From the NCBI GenBank assembly GCA_963700925.1, contig OY969553.1, forward strand, positions 310,001-374,000: 64,000 nt of DNA, in the 5' to 3' direction. Within the stretch, counting starts at the first letter, position 1. Each line of letters begins with the position of its first letter. The stretch is from CAWJMD01 sp963700925. GTDB taxonomy: Bacteria; Actinomycetota; Actinomycetes; Actinomycetales; CAWJMD01. Shown one piece after another: positions 7,718 through 16,644 of this stretch. The notes below the pieces were generated by a model. That model did no database searches. It saw only the letters and a list, made by a program, of their open reading frames with translations, and was not told the DNA's origin. Made by a program: the position numbers and the translations under genes.

Positions 7718-9349
7718 ATGACCAGATCCCCTGCTGCACCGGACGCGCCTGACGTCTGCATCGTGGGGGCAGGGCCGAGCGGAGCGGTAGCCGCGGACCG
7801 GCTGGCCCACGCCGGATTCCGAGTTGTGGTGCTGGAGCAAGGCGACTGGCCCGACTACACCAGAGCCCGGGGCGACCAGCCGGACTTCGAGTCCAACAGC
7901 GGCGCGGAGTGGGCGTGGGATCCCAACGTCCGGGGCCGGGACGCCGACTACCCGATCAACACGGCCGAGTCCGACATTGACGTGCTCTGCTACAACGCGG
8001 TTGGCGGTGGCACCGTGGTCTACGCCGCTCACTGGCAGCGCAACATGCCGTCGGACTTCTGTGTGCGCACCCTTGACGGCGTGGCCGATGACTGGCCCCT
8101 GACGTACCGCGACCTGATGCCCTACTACGAGCGGGTCGAGCGGGCGTTCGGTGTCTCCGGCCTGGCCGGCGACCCGGCTTTCCCGGAGGGCGAGGGACCG
8201 CCGCTGCCACCGGTACCGCTGGGTCGGATGGGCCGGCGAGTCGCGAAGGCGCACAACGATCTCGGCTGGCACTGGTGGCCTGGCCCGAACGCGATCGCCA
8301 CCCAGCCGTACGGCGCCCTGCGGCCGTGCGTGCAGCGTGCGGCCTGCCTCTGGGGCTGCGTGGACGGTGCGAAGGCGAGCGTCGACCGCACGCACTGGCC
8401 GCAGAACGTGTCGGCCGGGGTTCAGCTGATCACGGGCGCCCGGGTGAGCAGGTTGCTCATGGGTGCCGACGGACTCGTCGGGGGCGCGCTCTGGCTGGAC
8501 CGCGAGGGCGGCGAGCACGTGACCAGGGCCGGCGTGACGGTGCTGTGCGCCAACGGCATCGGCACCCCCCGCCTGCTGTTGCTCTCGGCCACGGCCGGTC
8601 ATCCGAACGGGCTGGCCAACTCGTCCGGCCTGGTCGGCAAGCGGCTGATGCTGCACCCCTTCGGCGTGGTGACTGGCCTGTTCGACGACGACCTGCAGAG
8701 CTCGCAGGGGCCCTGGGGACAGCATCTGCACTCGCTGGAGTTCTACGAGACAGACACCGATCGCGGGTTCGTGCGAGGGGCCAAGTGGGGGCTGCAACCA
8801 ACCGGCGGACCGGTCAGCGCGACCCGCGGCTGGCCCTGGGGTGAGCGAAACCCGGTGTGGGGGGCCGACTTCCACCGGAACGTCCAGGCCCGGGTCGGAC
8901 ACTCGGCCATGTGGGGCATCATCGCGGAGGACCTCCCCGAGGAGTCCAACCGCGTCGTGCTCGACGACACGCTGACCGACTCCGACGGCGTCCCGGCGCC
9001 CAAGATCGAGTACCGCGTCGGCGAGAACTCCACCCGGATGATGGAGTTCCACCTCGAGCGCGCGGCGGAGTCGCTCACGGCCGCGGGTGCCTACCAGACA
9101 GTGGTCGCGCCGCAGATCAGGCAGACCGGCTGGCACCAGCTCGGCACGGCCAAGATGGGCACCGATCCAGCGACGTCCGTCGTCGACGAGTGGGGCCGCA
9201 GCCACGACATCCCCAACCTGTACGTCTTCGACGGCAGCACCTGGCCGACGTCGGCCGGGATGAACCCGACCGCGACGATCGCGGCCATGTCGCTGCGGTT
9301 CACCGAGCGCCTCATCGACCTCCGGCGCGAGCAGGTGGTCCCGGCATGA
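7718..9349 (+). CDS. GMC-type FAD oxidoreductase
   Basis: 543 residues. The N-terminal dinucleotide fold reads CIVGAGPSGAVAADRLAHAG with the acidic residue in VVLEQGDW. A GGGTVVYAAHWQRNMPSDF stretch contacts FAD. The C-terminal catalytic block has HQLGTAKMGTDPATS and MNPTATIAAMSLRF, placing it with gluconate/fructose-dehydrogenase-like large subunits. It probably oxidises a sugar or alcohol. ATG at 7718 has GAGGAG 7 nt upstream; a TACAAT at 7685-7690 could be a -10 box. Its stop overlaps the start of the next gene, a probable small partner. No signal peptide, so it is cytoplasmic unless carried by a partner. Substrate unknown. Confidence 0.88.
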   Translation: MTRSPAAPDAPDVCIVGAGPSGAVAADRLAHAGFRVVVLEQGDWPDYTRARGDQPDFESNSGAEWAWDPNVRGRDADYPINTAESDIDVLCYNAVGGGTVVYAAHWQRNMPSDFCVRTLDGVADDWPLTYRDLMPYYERVERAFGVSGLAGDPAFPEGEGPPLPPVPLGRMGRRVAKAHNDLGWHWWPGPNAIATQPYGALRPCVQRAACLWGCVDGAKASVDRTHWPQNVSAGVQLITGARVSRLLMGADGLVGGALWLDREGGEHVTRAGVTVLCANGIGTPRLLLLSATAGHPNGLANSSGLVGKRLMLHPFGVVTGLFDDDLQSSQGPWGQHLHSLEFYETDTDRGFVRGAKWGLQPTGGPVSATRGWPWGERNPVWGADFHRNVQARVGHSAMWGIIAEDLPEESNRVVLDDTLTDSDGVPAPKIEYRVGENSTRMMEFHLERAAESLTAAGAYQTVVAPQIRQTGWHQLGTAKMGTDPATSVVDEWGRSHDIPNLYVFDGSTWPTSAGMNPTATIAAMSLRFTERLIDLRREQVVPA

Positions 9350-9801
9350 GCGAGGAGACGCTGACGCTGCTCGACCTGAGCAGTGACGACAGAGTGCGGC
9401 TCGCAGAGATCGCGGACCTCTTGATCCCGGAGGCAGACGGGATGCCGTCGGCAAGCAGCGCGGGCGTCGCCGATGCGGGAGTCGACTACCTGCTCAGCGT
9501 CCGCCCCGACCTGCTGGCGCCGCTGCGCACTGCCCTTGAGCTCGTTGCCCGGGCATCTTCGGCCGAGCGCGCGGTCCTGACCCTGCAGACCGAGCAGCCT
9601 GAGACCTTCGCCGCGGTAGGCGAGGTGGTCGCGGGCGCGTACTTCCTCAACCCGCACGTCGCCGCGAGGATCGGCTACCACGGCCGCGCGGCGATCCCCG
9701 TCCATGCAGACGCCGATGAACCCGACGCCATCGCCTTGCGGCAACCGGTCGTCGACCGCGGACGCGCCTACCGGCCCGATCCGAGAGACGAGAGCCGGTA
9801 G
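9346..9801 (+). CDS. Small partner protein of GMC oxidoreductase (gluconate 2-dehydrogenase subunit 3-like)
   Basis: 151 residues, starting at the ATG that overlaps the GMC stop. The segment DRVRLAEIADLLIPEADGMPS and the EVVAGAYFLNPHVAARIGYHG tail resemble the small subunit that accompanies GMC dehydrogenases. That family is poorly conserved, so the assignment rests largely on gene order. Unlike many such subunits it has no Tat signal. It may stabilise or gate the large subunit. The C-terminus is rich in prolines and charged residues. Confidence 0.65.
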   Translation: MSEETLTLLDLSSDDRVRLAEIADLLIPEADGMPSASSAGVADAGVDYLLSVRPDLLAPLRTALELVARASSAERAVLTLQTEQPETFAAVGEVVAGAYFLNPHVAARIGYHGRAAIPVHADADEPDAIALRQPVVDRGRAYRPDPRDESR

Positions 9802-9803
9802 GC

Positions 9804-11027
9804 GTGCTGGCAACCGCCGCGCCCGGTCGGGACAGCTTCGCCGACCGACCGATGCACGGGCACCTCGACGAGACGCGCGGTCGGCGGCCCGACGTCGTCA
9901 TCGTCGGCGGCGGCTTCTTCGGCTGCCGCATCAGCGTCGAGCTGGCCCGGCAGGGCCTTCGCGTGCTGCTGCTCGAAGCCGCCTCGGACGTGATGCAACG
10001 GGCGTCGCTCGTCAACCAGGCTCGGGTGCACGGTGGCTACCACTACCCCCGCAGCCTGCTCACGGCGTTGCGATCCAAGATGAACCTGCCCGCGTTCTCG
10101 GCGGAGTACGACGACTGCCTCGACCGCAGCTTCACGCAGTACTACGCGATCGCAGGAGCCCTCTCCAAGATCTCCCACCAGCAGTTCCGGCAGTTCTGCG
10201 AGCGGATCCAGGCGCCGGTCCGGCAGGCACCAGAGAGCGTCCAACGACTCTTCGACGCGGATCTCGTCGAGGAGGTCTTCGAGGTCGAGGAGTACGCCTT
10301 CGACTCCGTCCGGATCAAGAACCGGCTGCTCGGGGAGATGGCCGAGGCCGGCGTCCACTGCCTCCTCGACGCGCCGGTCCAGCGGATCAGCCGACAGGGC
10401 CGGTCGCTGTGCGTCGAGTACAGCCTCGACGGCGTCACCGAGTCCGTCGAGTCGATCGAGGTCATCAACTGCACCTACTCCGGCATCAACACGCTGAACC
10501 GCGCGTCGGGCCTGCCCGAGATCCCGCTCAAGCACGAGATCGCCGAGGTCGCCCTGATCGAACCCCCGCCGCAGCTGGCCGGCATCGGCGTGACGGTCAT
10601 GTGCGGGCCGTTCTTCTCGACGATGCCGTTCCCGTCGCGAGGGCTGTACAGCTGCACGCACGTTCGCTACACGCCGCACGCGGAGTGGCGCGACCCGGCG
10701 CCGGGCCGTGCCTCGCCGGCGTACGAACCGTTGACGCTGGGCACGCCGGTGTCGGCGTTTCCGAAGATGCTCGCGGACGCCCGCCGGTACCTCCCGTGCC
10801 TAGTGCAGAGCAGGCACGTCGAGTCGCTGTTCGAGGTCAAAACCGTTCTCCCACAAAGTGAGCACGACGACAGTCGGCCGATCCTGTTCAGGACCAACCA
10901 TGGTCTGCCCGGCTACACGTGCGTCATGGGCGGCAAGATCGACAACATCTACGACGTGTTCGACGAGCTGTCGCGCTACACGATCCGCGCGGGGGGCCAG
11001 GGCGCGAATGAACAGCTCACGTCTTAA
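9804..11027 (+). CDS. FAD-dependent oxidoreductase (DAO-like)
   Basis: 407 residues from GTG at 9804, two bases after the preceding stop. The FAD-binding motif is PDVVIVGGGFFGCRISVELA with the acidic residue in LLLEAASDVM. A QARVHGGYHYPRS stretch follows where D-amino-acid-oxidase-type enzymes contact substrate, and the C-terminal GYTCVMGGKIDNIYDVFDEL is the second FAD contact. Such proteins occur in sugar and natural product loci of actinobacteria. The substrate is unknown. Tight spacing to neighbours suggests a shared transcript with GMC, glycosyltransferase and epimerase genes. Confidence 0.82.
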   Translation: MLATAAPGRDSFADRPMHGHLDETRGRRPDVVIVGGGFFGCRISVELARQGLRVLLLEAASDVMQRASLVNQARVHGGYHYPRSLLTALRSKMNLPAFSAEYDDCLDRSFTQYYAIAGALSKISHQQFRQFCERIQAPVRQAPESVQRLFDADLVEEVFEVEEYAFDSVRIKNRLLGEMAEAGVHCLLDAPVQRISRQGRSLCVEYSLDGVTESVESIEVINCTYSGINTLNRASGLPEIPLKHEIAEVALIEPPPQLAGIGVTVMCGPFFSTMPFPSRGLYSCTHVRYTPHAEWRDPAPGRASPAYEPLTLGTPVSAFPKMLADARRYLPCLVQSRHVESLFEVKTVLPQSEHDDSRPILFRTNHGLPGYTCVMGGKIDNIYDVFDELSRYTIRAGGQGANEQLTS

Positions 11028-11985
11028 GTTGGACGCTTTCGTCACCGTCGTGGCACCCCTGAACGGCGAGCGCGACGGCATCGCTGACTTCGTCGTCGCG
11101 ACCACCGACATGCTCCGTGAGAGCTACACCAACTACGAGCTCCTGCTCGTCGACAGCCATGCCGGTGAGGACGTCATCGGCGAGCTGGTCGACCTGCTCA
11201 CCGATGTCGCGTGCATCCGCGTCGTGCGGCTCTCCCGGCCGGTCCATCGCGACGTGATGTCGTGCGCTGGACTGGACACCGCGATCGGCGACTACGTCGT
11301 CGTACTGACCCCCGGTGTCGACCCTCCGGGCGTCGTCCCCGAGGTCGTCGGACGGCTGCGGCGCGGCAGCGACATCGTCTACGGGCTGAGCGAAGCTCCC
11401 CCACCGCGATCGCCGCTGAACCGCCTGGGCGCCGCCGTGTTTCGGTGGTACTGCCGCAGGTCACTCGGCCTCGACCTCCCGCTCGGTGCCACTGACCTGG
11501 TCGGGCTCAACCGCCGGGCGGTCAACGCGGTCACCCGCAGCAGTTGCCGCAACCGGCCGTTGCGCGCAGTCAGCAGGCAGGTCGGCTTTCGCACGGACGA
11601 CCTCCGCTACACGCCGGATCGCGAGACGGCCCGACGGGCCCGCGAGTCGCTCCGTGCGGCAAGGGATCTCGTCGTGAGCACCTCACGGCACCCGCTGCGG
11701 GTCGTGACGTGGCTGGGCCTCGCCGCCAGCGCCCTCAATGTCACCCGCGGGCTGGCCGCAGCCGTGGCCCAGCTCGACGGCAGCGGAGGCGTCACGGCAT
11801 CGACCATGCTGTCGTTGGAGGTCGCCGTGATGTTCTTCGCGCTGTTCGTCGTCGTCGCCGTGATGGGCGCCTACCTGGGCCGGGTCGTCGACGAGGCTCG
11901 CAGCCACCCCGCGTACCACATCATGGAGGAGCTCAACAGCACGGTCCGCGTCGCCGACGAGACGAGACGCAATGTCACGAACTGA
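11008..11985 (+). CDS. Family 2-like glycosyltransferase with C-terminal membrane anchor
   Basis: 325 residues from ATG 11008, which overlaps the oxidoreductase end by 20 bp. The N-terminal half has a GT-A-like start (FVTVVAPLNGERDGIADFV) and YELLLVDSHAGED, where the usual DD/DxD acids are partly replaced. Two long hydrophobic helices near the C-terminus (WLGLAASALNVTRGLAAAV and LSLEVAVMFFALFVVVAVM) recall GtrB/ArnC/DPM-type enzymes that glycosylate polyprenyl phosphate. The weak acidic motif means activity is not certain. It probably acts at the inner face of the membrane. Confidence 0.72.
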   Translation: MNSSRLKLDAFVTVVAPLNGERDGIADFVVATTDMLRESYTNYELLLVDSHAGEDVIGELVDLLTDVACIRVVRLSRPVHRDVMSCAGLDTAIGDYVVVLTPGVDPPGVVPEVVGRLRRGSDIVYGLSEAPPPRSPLNRLGAAVFRWYCRRSLGLDLPLGATDLVGLNRRAVNAVTRSSCRNRPLRAVSRQVGFRTDDLRYTPDRETARRARESLRAARDLVVSTSRHPLRVVTWLGLAASALNVTRGLAAAVAQLDGSGGVTASTMLSLEVAVMFFALFVVVAVMGAYLGRVVDEARSHPAYHIMEELNSTVRVADETRRNVTN

Positions 11986-12012
11986 CCGTGGGGGCGGCGC
12001 CGGGGCGGCGCC

Positions 12013-12606
12013 GTGTCCCGCGTAACCGTCCGGACCAGTGAGCTTCTGGGCGTTCCGGTCGTGACGTTCTGGTTCAGCGACACCGACCCACGCGGCCTGT
12101 TCGCTGTGCCCTACTCCGCAGGTGAGCTGGCGGCTGCGGGCCTTCGGCTTCCCCCGCTGGTGCAGACCAACCTGTCGGTCAGCGACCGTGCCGGGACCGT
12201 TCGCGGGGTCCACGTCGGCACCACCCTCAAGTACGTCACGGCAGTCGGCCGGTTCACCAACGTCGTTGTCTGCCTGGACCCGCAGTCGCCGCACTACGGC
12301 CAGCACGAGGCCATGGCGCTACGCCCCGGTACCGCCGTGGTCGTGCCGGCGGGCTGGGGCAACGCCCTGGTCAACGCCACTGACGCAGCGGTCTACCTCT
12401 ACTGGATGGACGGGCCCTACGCCACAGGCTCCGAGCGAGTCATCTCGCCGACCGATCCCGATCTGGGCGTCGACTGGACCGCCCATGGCGGTGACCTGAG
12501 CCGACTCTCGGCGAAAGACGCTGCGGGTGTGTCGTTCTCCGACTACTTGCTCGACCCGGTGCCCCTTCCCGGCGGCCCCACCGACCCGCGAGCCCTCTTC
12601 GCGTAG
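12013..12606 (+). CDS. dTDP-4-dehydrorhamnose 3,5-epimerase-like cupin
   Basis: 197 residues. QTNLSVSDRAGTVRGVHVG, KYVTAVGRFTNVVVCLD, and PGTAVVVPAGWGNALVNA match the RmlC cupin core, where the histidine of RGVH is the catalytic base position. The normal RmlC is about 180-200 residues. GTG at 12013 follows the glycosyltransferase by 27 bp. No rmlA, rmlB or rmlD homologues are in the window, so the product may act on another nucleotide sugar. It ends the five-gene cassette and faces the convergent hydrolase gene 3 bp away. Confidence 0.8.
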   Translation: MSRVTVRTSELLGVPVVTFWFSDTDPRGLFAVPYSAGELAAAGLRLPPLVQTNLSVSDRAGTVRGVHVGTTLKYVTAVGRFTNVVVCLDPQSPHYGQHEAMALRPGTAVVVPAGWGNALVNATDAAVYLYWMDGPYATGSERVISPTDPDLGVDWTAHGGDLSRLSAKDAAGVSFSDYLLDPVPLPGGPTDPRALFA

Positions 12607-12609
12607 GCC

Positions 12610-13794
12610 TCACAGGTGCTGCAGCAGGAAACGCGCGACCTCTCGCTCCCAGCGGTCGGGGTCGGTGTTCCACTCCTTGCAGTGCCGGGCGTGCGGGAAG
12701 CCGACGAAGGTGACGAGGTCGGGCCGTGCCTGCGCCAGCCGGCGCGACGGACCGGACGGCACGAACTCGTCGTCATCGCTGTGCACGAGCAGGACCGGCA
12801 GCTTGAGCTCGGACGCCCGGGTCACCCAGTCGAGACGGCGCAGGTCGACCGGGGCGTCGGTGCCCACGACTCGCCGCCACGCCTTGTCGGCCATCATCAT
12901 CAGGCCGAGCCGGCTGATCGAACGCGGCAGCCGGTTGAGCTGCGCGTGGTGGTCGAGCACGTCGAGCCAGTCGATCACCGGCGAGTCGAGCACCAGGGCG
13001 CGCACACGGTCGGCCGTCCATGACCGCGAAACGTGTTGCAGCACAATGGCTCCGCCCATCGACCAGCCGAAGAGCACGACCTCGGTGGCTCCGGCGTCGA
13101 GAGCATGCAGAACCGCGGCCTCGACGTCCTGCCACTCGGTGTCACCGAGGCTCATCCGGCCACCGTGGGTAGCCGGGCCCTCGGCGTCGTTGCGGTACGT
13201 CGGCACCAGCACGGGCACACCCAGGCGGTGCAGCAGCGGGATCGCACGCAGGCACTCCTCGCGCGTTCCCCCTCGTCCGTGGACGAGGAGTGCCCAGACG
13301 TCGCGGCGGGCCACGTCGGTGGACGGCGGGACGTACCAGGTCGGCAGCTCGCCCGCGTCCGACGTCACCGTCACGTCCTGGTGCGGCAGCCCCAGGGCGG
13401 TGGTCGGGGTGCCGGAGAAGTAGTACTGGTTCCACCGCGCCGGTCCGGCGGCCAGCTTGCCGATGTCGACCTGCTCGAGGCGGCGCGTCACGGTGCCGGC
13501 CCGCAGGTCCTTCTCGAGCACCTCGCCGACCCGAGCATGCCCCTCGCCCTTGGCCAGCCAGAGTCCGTACCGGCCCGGCGCCACGGTCTCGGGCGTCACC
13601 GCCATCGTCAGCGTGCCCGCGCCGACGGTGAGTACCTCGACGTCGTCGGGCTTCACGCGGTCGGGAGTGACCACCCGGCGGGCGAAGTACGCGGCCGCCG
13701 TCGACACCGCAGCACCGGCGAGCACCGCTGCGCCGCCCCCGACGACGGCGCCGATCACCGCTGCCTTGGCGACCGGGTGCCGCGGGCCGGTCAC
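12610..13794 (-). CDS. Alpha/beta hydrolase, membrane-anchored
   Basis: 394 residues from GTG 13794, which overlaps the DoxX stop (GTGA); a start at 13830 is also possible. A hydrophobic N-terminal segment (AVIGAVVGGGAAVLAGAAVS) is a probable anchor. The hydrolase domain has VHGRGGTREE (oxyanion region), nucleophile serine in LFGWSMGGAIVL, acid in HSDDDEFVPSG and histidine in FPHARHCKEW. The first about 170 residues form an additional beta-rich part without a known name. Probably an esterase or peptidase acting at the membrane; substrate unknown. Confidence 0.82.
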   Translation of the reverse strand: MTGPRHPVAKAAVIGAVVGGGAAVLAGAAVSTAAAYFARRVVTPDRVKPDDVEVLTVGAGTLTMAVTPETVAPGRYGLWLAKGEGHARVGEVLEKDLRAGTVTRRLEQVDIGKLAAGPARWNQYYFSGTPTTALGLPHQDVTVTSDAGELPTWYVPPSTDVARRDVWALLVHGRGGTREECLRAIPLLHRLGVPVLVPTYRNDAEGPATHGGRMSLGDTEWQDVEAAVLHALDAGATEVVLFGWSMGGAIVLQHVSRSWTADRVRALVLDSPVIDWLDVLDHHAQLNRLPRSISRLGLMMMADKAWRRVVGTDAPVDLRRLDWVTRASELKLPVLLVHSDDDEFVPSGPSRRLAQARPDLVTFVGFPHARHCKEWNTDPDRWEREVARFLLQHL

Positions 13795-14213
13795 TGGTCC
13801 CTCGCCCGCCGCGCGACGCCGACCGCCCACCAGACCAGGGGCGCCTGAAGCGGTAGGCGAGCGACCGTGAGGGCCTTCGTCGTCGTCGACGCACGCGCCG
13901 AGCTGTTGGCACGCGTAGCCATGGTGACGTTGCCCGGGAAGACGCCGACGAAGAGTGCCGCCGCTGCCCAGCCGGCGAACGGCCGCGTCACGGGGTGGAG
14001 CAGCGCAGCGGCCACAGCGAGCTCAGCCGCACCGGACGCCTGCACCCACGGACGCGGGGCGCCCAGAGACCTGGGGATCATCCGGTCGTACGGCTTGGGC
14101 TTGACGAAGTGCAGCACGCCGCTCGTCGCCAGTACGGCCGACAAGAGCTTCCAGCTCGCACCTGGCGTCTTCACACCCCTGATTCTGCCTTTCCTGGTCG
14201 ACGGCTGCTGCAT
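13791..14213 (-). CDS. DoxX-like membrane protein
   Basis: 140 residues with about four hydrophobic helices: LLSAVLATSGVLHFVKPKPY, GAAELAVAAALLHP, FAGWAAAALFVGVFPGNV and LPLQAPLVWWAVGV. The GVLHFVKPKPYDRMIP and ASGAAELAVA segments are typical of the DoxX/SURF4-like group of small quinone-linked membrane proteins. An in-frame GTG at 14174 is an alternative start that removes a basic leader. It overlaps the hydrolase gene downstream, so the two are probably co-expressed. Confidence 0.78.
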   Translation of the reverse strand: MQQPSTRKGRIRGVKTPGASWKLLSAVLATSGVLHFVKPKPYDRMIPRSLGAPRPWVQASGAAELAVAAALLHPVTRPFAGWAAAALFVGVFPGNVTMATRANSSARASTTTKALTVARLPLQAPLVWWAVGVARRARDQ

Positions 14214-14220
14214 GGCGCGG

Positions 14221-15288
14221 TCAGGATCCGGTCAGGACGTCGGCGAGGTCGAACCGCACCGGGCGCTCGAGCTGCTCGTACGTGCACGAGCGAGGGTCAC
14301 GGTCAGGACGCCAACGGACGAACTGCGTTGTGTGCCGGAAGCGGTCGCCCTCCATGTAGTCGTACCGCACTTCGACGACCCGCTCTGGGCGCAGCGGCGT
14401 GAACGAGAGGTCCTTGCCGGCGTTCCACCGGCTCGTCTCCGACTTCCGCGGCGTGCGCTGGCCCTCTTCCTGCCGCGCCCACGCCCACGGGTGGTCGTCG
14501 AAATCCGTTACCAACGGCTGCATCTCGATCAGTAGCTCGCGGCGCCGTGCCATCGGGAAGGAGCCCACCACGCCGACGGATGCGAGTCCGCCCTCGTCGT
14601 CGTAGAGCCCGAGCAACAGCGAGCCGAGGGCATCCGGCCCGGACTTGTGGACCCGGTATCCGGCGACCACGCAGTCGGCGGTGCGCTCGTGCTTCACCTT
14701 CGTCATCACTCGCTTGTCGGGCTGGTAGCGCAGGTCGAGCTTCTTGGCGATCAGTCCGTCGAGGCCCGCGCCCTCGAACTGCTCGAACCAGCGCTGCGCC
14801 ACCTCGAGGTCGGTCGTCGCGGGTGTGACGTGCACCGGCGCCGCGGCGTCGGCGAAGGCCTCCTCCAACAGACGCCGGCGCTCTTCGAGGGGTCGCCCCA
14901 TCAGGTCGTCCTCGCCGAGGGCGAGCAGGTCGAACGCGACGAAGCTCGCAGGGGTCTTCTTCGACAGCATCGTGACGCGGCTGACGGCGGGGTGGATGCG
15001 CTGCTGCAGCGCCTCGAAGTCGAGGGTGTTGCGCTCGGTGTCGGCCAGGATGATCTCGCCGTCGACCACCGCCCGAGGCGGGAAGTTCTCCAGGACCGCC
15101 TCCACCACCTCGGGGAAGTAGCGCGTCATCGGCTTCTCGTTGCGGCTGCCGATCTCGACGTCGTCGCCGTCCCGGAAGATGATGGATCTGAACCCGTCCC
15201 ACTTCGGTTCGTAGAGCTGCCCCGCGGGGATCTCACCGGCCGGCTTCGCCAGCATCGGCTTGACGGGAGGCATCACAGGAAGGCGCAC
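14221..15288 (-). CDS. ligC: ATP-dependent DNA ligase, LigC type
   Basis: 355 residues. The adenylated lysine is Lys29 in LYEPKWDGFRSIIF (motif I). Motif III is SFVAFDLLAL, motif IV DGLIAKKLDL, and motif V VMTKVKHERTADCVVAG, followed by the OB-fold domain (about 220-350). No polymerase or nuclease domain is attached, which separates it from LigD. In mycobacteria LigC works with Prim-PolC in base excision repair; here a Prim-PolC is encoded at 17923-18966 and an AlkD-like glycosylase lies divergently next door. Cytoplasmic. Confidence 0.92.
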   Translation of the reverse strand: MRLPVMPPVKPMLAKPAGEIPAGQLYEPKWDGFRSIIFRDGDDVEIGSRNEKPMTRYFPEVVEAVLENFPPRAVVDGEIILADTERNTLDFEALQQRIHPAVSRVTMLSKKTPASFVAFDLLALGEDDLMGRPLEERRRLLEEAFADAAAPVHVTPATTDLEVAQRWFEQFEGAGLDGLIAKKLDLRYQPDKRVMTKVKHERTADCVVAGYRVHKSGPDALGSLLLGLYDDEGGLASVGVVGSFPMARRRELLIEMQPLVTDFDDHPWAWARQEEGQRTPRKSETSRWNAGKDLSFTPLRPERVVEVRYDYMEGDRFRHTTQFVRWRPDRDPRSCTYEQLERPVRFDLADVLTGS

Positions 15289-15311
15289 CTGCTCACGGTA
15301 GCGTCCGAGCC

Positions 15312-16070
15312 GTGGCCGACGCTGGAGCCGAGCACGCCCAAGGATCGGTCGCGGCCCAGGTGGCCGGGTCTCTGCGGACTGTGGCCGACCCGACGACGGT
15401 GCCTGGCAAGGCGAAGTACCTGCAGGCTGCTCCCGGCGGATACGCGGAGGGCGACGAGTTCGTCGGCGCCACCGTCCCCCAGTGCCGTGCTCTGGCGAGG
15501 CGGTACCGGCGCGAGGTCAACGACGCCGACCTGGTGAGCCTCCTTGGCAGCCGGTGGCACGAGGAGCGACACACGGCCCTGTTCCTCGTGCACGAGATCT
15601 TCAAGCGGTCGGACGGCCCGCGCCAGGACGAGGTGGTGCGGCTGGTGCTCGCCCACCGGCAGCGGATCGACAACTGGGACCTCGTCGACGCGTGGGCACC
15701 CGCGGTGCTGGGCCCCTGGCTGCTCCGTCCCGACCGGGCTGTGGAGCGACGAGAGCTCCTCGAGGCGATGGCCTCGGCCGACAGCGTCTGGGACCGGCGC
15801 ACGGCGGTGGTCAGCACGTTCGCGTTCATCCGCGGGGGCGACTTCGCCGACACCCTGGCTCTCGGCGAGCGGCTGCTCGGCGACCCGCACCACCTCGTCC
15901 ACAAGGCCCTCGGGTGGATGCTGCGGGAGGTGGGCAACCGCGACGTCGCCACCCTGGAGGGGTTTCTCGACCAGCACGGACCGCGGATGCCACGGGTGAC
16001 GCTGCGCTACGCGATCGAGCGCCTCGACCCCGAGCGGCGCACCCTCTACCTGGGCCGTCCCCGCCGATAA
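15312..16070 (+). CDS. DNA alkylation repair protein, AlkD-like HEAT-repeat glycosylase
   Basis: 252 residues from GTG 15312. Alpha-helical repeats with DEFVGATVPQCRALARRY, RWHEERHTALFLVHEIFKR, RQRIDNWDLVDAWAPAVLG and VHKALGWMLREVG are those of AlkD, which excises N3- and N7-alkylated purines. The NWDLVD aspartate region lines the active cleft in that family. The gene starts 23 bp from the ligC start in the opposite direction, so a shared control region is likely. Its product would create abasic sites for the LigC/Prim-PolC pathway; that link is inference. Confidence 0.9.
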   Translation: MADAGAEHAQGSVAAQVAGSLRTVADPTTVPGKAKYLQAAPGGYAEGDEFVGATVPQCRALARRYRREVNDADLVSLLGSRWHEERHTALFLVHEIFKRSDGPRQDEVVRLVLAHRQRIDNWDLVDAWAPAVLGPWLLRPDRAVERRELLEAMASADSVWDRRTAVVSTFAFIRGGDFADTLALGERLLGDPHHLVHKALGWMLREVGNRDVATLEGFLDQHGPRMPRVTLRYAIERLDPERRTLYLGRPRR

Positions 16071-16079
16071 CCTGACGCG

Positions 16080-16607
16080 GTGAGCGAAACCACTGGGGCC
16101 CAGCCCGACGTCACGTCCGACGACGACCGCACTCGGATCGTCGTCCTCACCGAGGAGGCGCTGGGTGAGGACGATGCCGCGCGCATAGCGGCGCTGCACG
16201 AGGGCGAGGTGCTCGACTACCGCGTGCTGGTGCCGGCCGACACCCAGCGCAACCTGCTGGTCGACGTGCTGAACCACCTCAGCCTCTTCGAGCTGCGGAA
16301 GGCCTTGCGCGAGTTCCGCGGCGACCCCAGCCAGAGGGAGGCGCGGCTGACCGCGACCGAGGCCCTGGAGGCGTCCCTGGCCGCTCTCGAGGGTCGCGGC
16401 ATGTCGGCGGCCGGCGAGGTCACCGACGACGACCCGATACCCGCCCTGTTGACGGCGGTGAGCCAGCACGACGCCCGCGAGGTCATCGTCGTCACCCGTC
16501 CGCACGCCGTCGAGGACACGTTCCACCGTGACTGGGCGTCTCGAGCACGCGAGGTGGTCGGCGTCCCGGTGCTGCACGTGTACGCCGGCACGACCTTCCT
16601 GGGCTGA
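16080..16607 (+). CDS. Hypothetical protein with UspA-like alpha/beta fold
   Basis: 175 residues from GTG 16080, 9 bp after the glycosylase stop. The pattern of beta strands and helices (TRIVVLTEEALGEDD, EVLDYRVLVPADTQRN, AREVIVVTRPHAVED, VPVLHVYAGTTFLG) suggests a Rossmann-like universal-stress-type domain, but the ATP-binding glycine motif is not clear. No signal peptide or membrane segment. Co-oriented with the glycosylase and DHFR-like gene, so it may belong to the same stress response unit. Confidence 0.65.
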   Translation: MSETTGAQPDVTSDDDRTRIVVLTEEALGEDDAARIAALHEGEVLDYRVLVPADTQRNLLVDVLNHLSLFELRKALREFRGDPSQREARLTATEALEASLAALEGRGMSAAGEVTDDDPIPALLTAVSQHDAREVIVVTRPHAVEDTFHRDWASRAREVVGVPVLHVYAGTTFLG

Positions 16608-16644
16608 CCACCACCACCGAGCCAGCGCAGAGAGGACGTCGAGC

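Noticed and set aside
7649..9454. A 601-codon minus-strand frame opposite the GMC oxidoreductase
   Set aside because: Shadow frame; the plus strand shows FAD-binding and GMC motifs.
7247..12606. Genomic island with integrase or attachment sites
   Set aside because: No integrase, transposase, tRNA or flanking direct repeats seen, so only a truncated gene at one border supports insertion.
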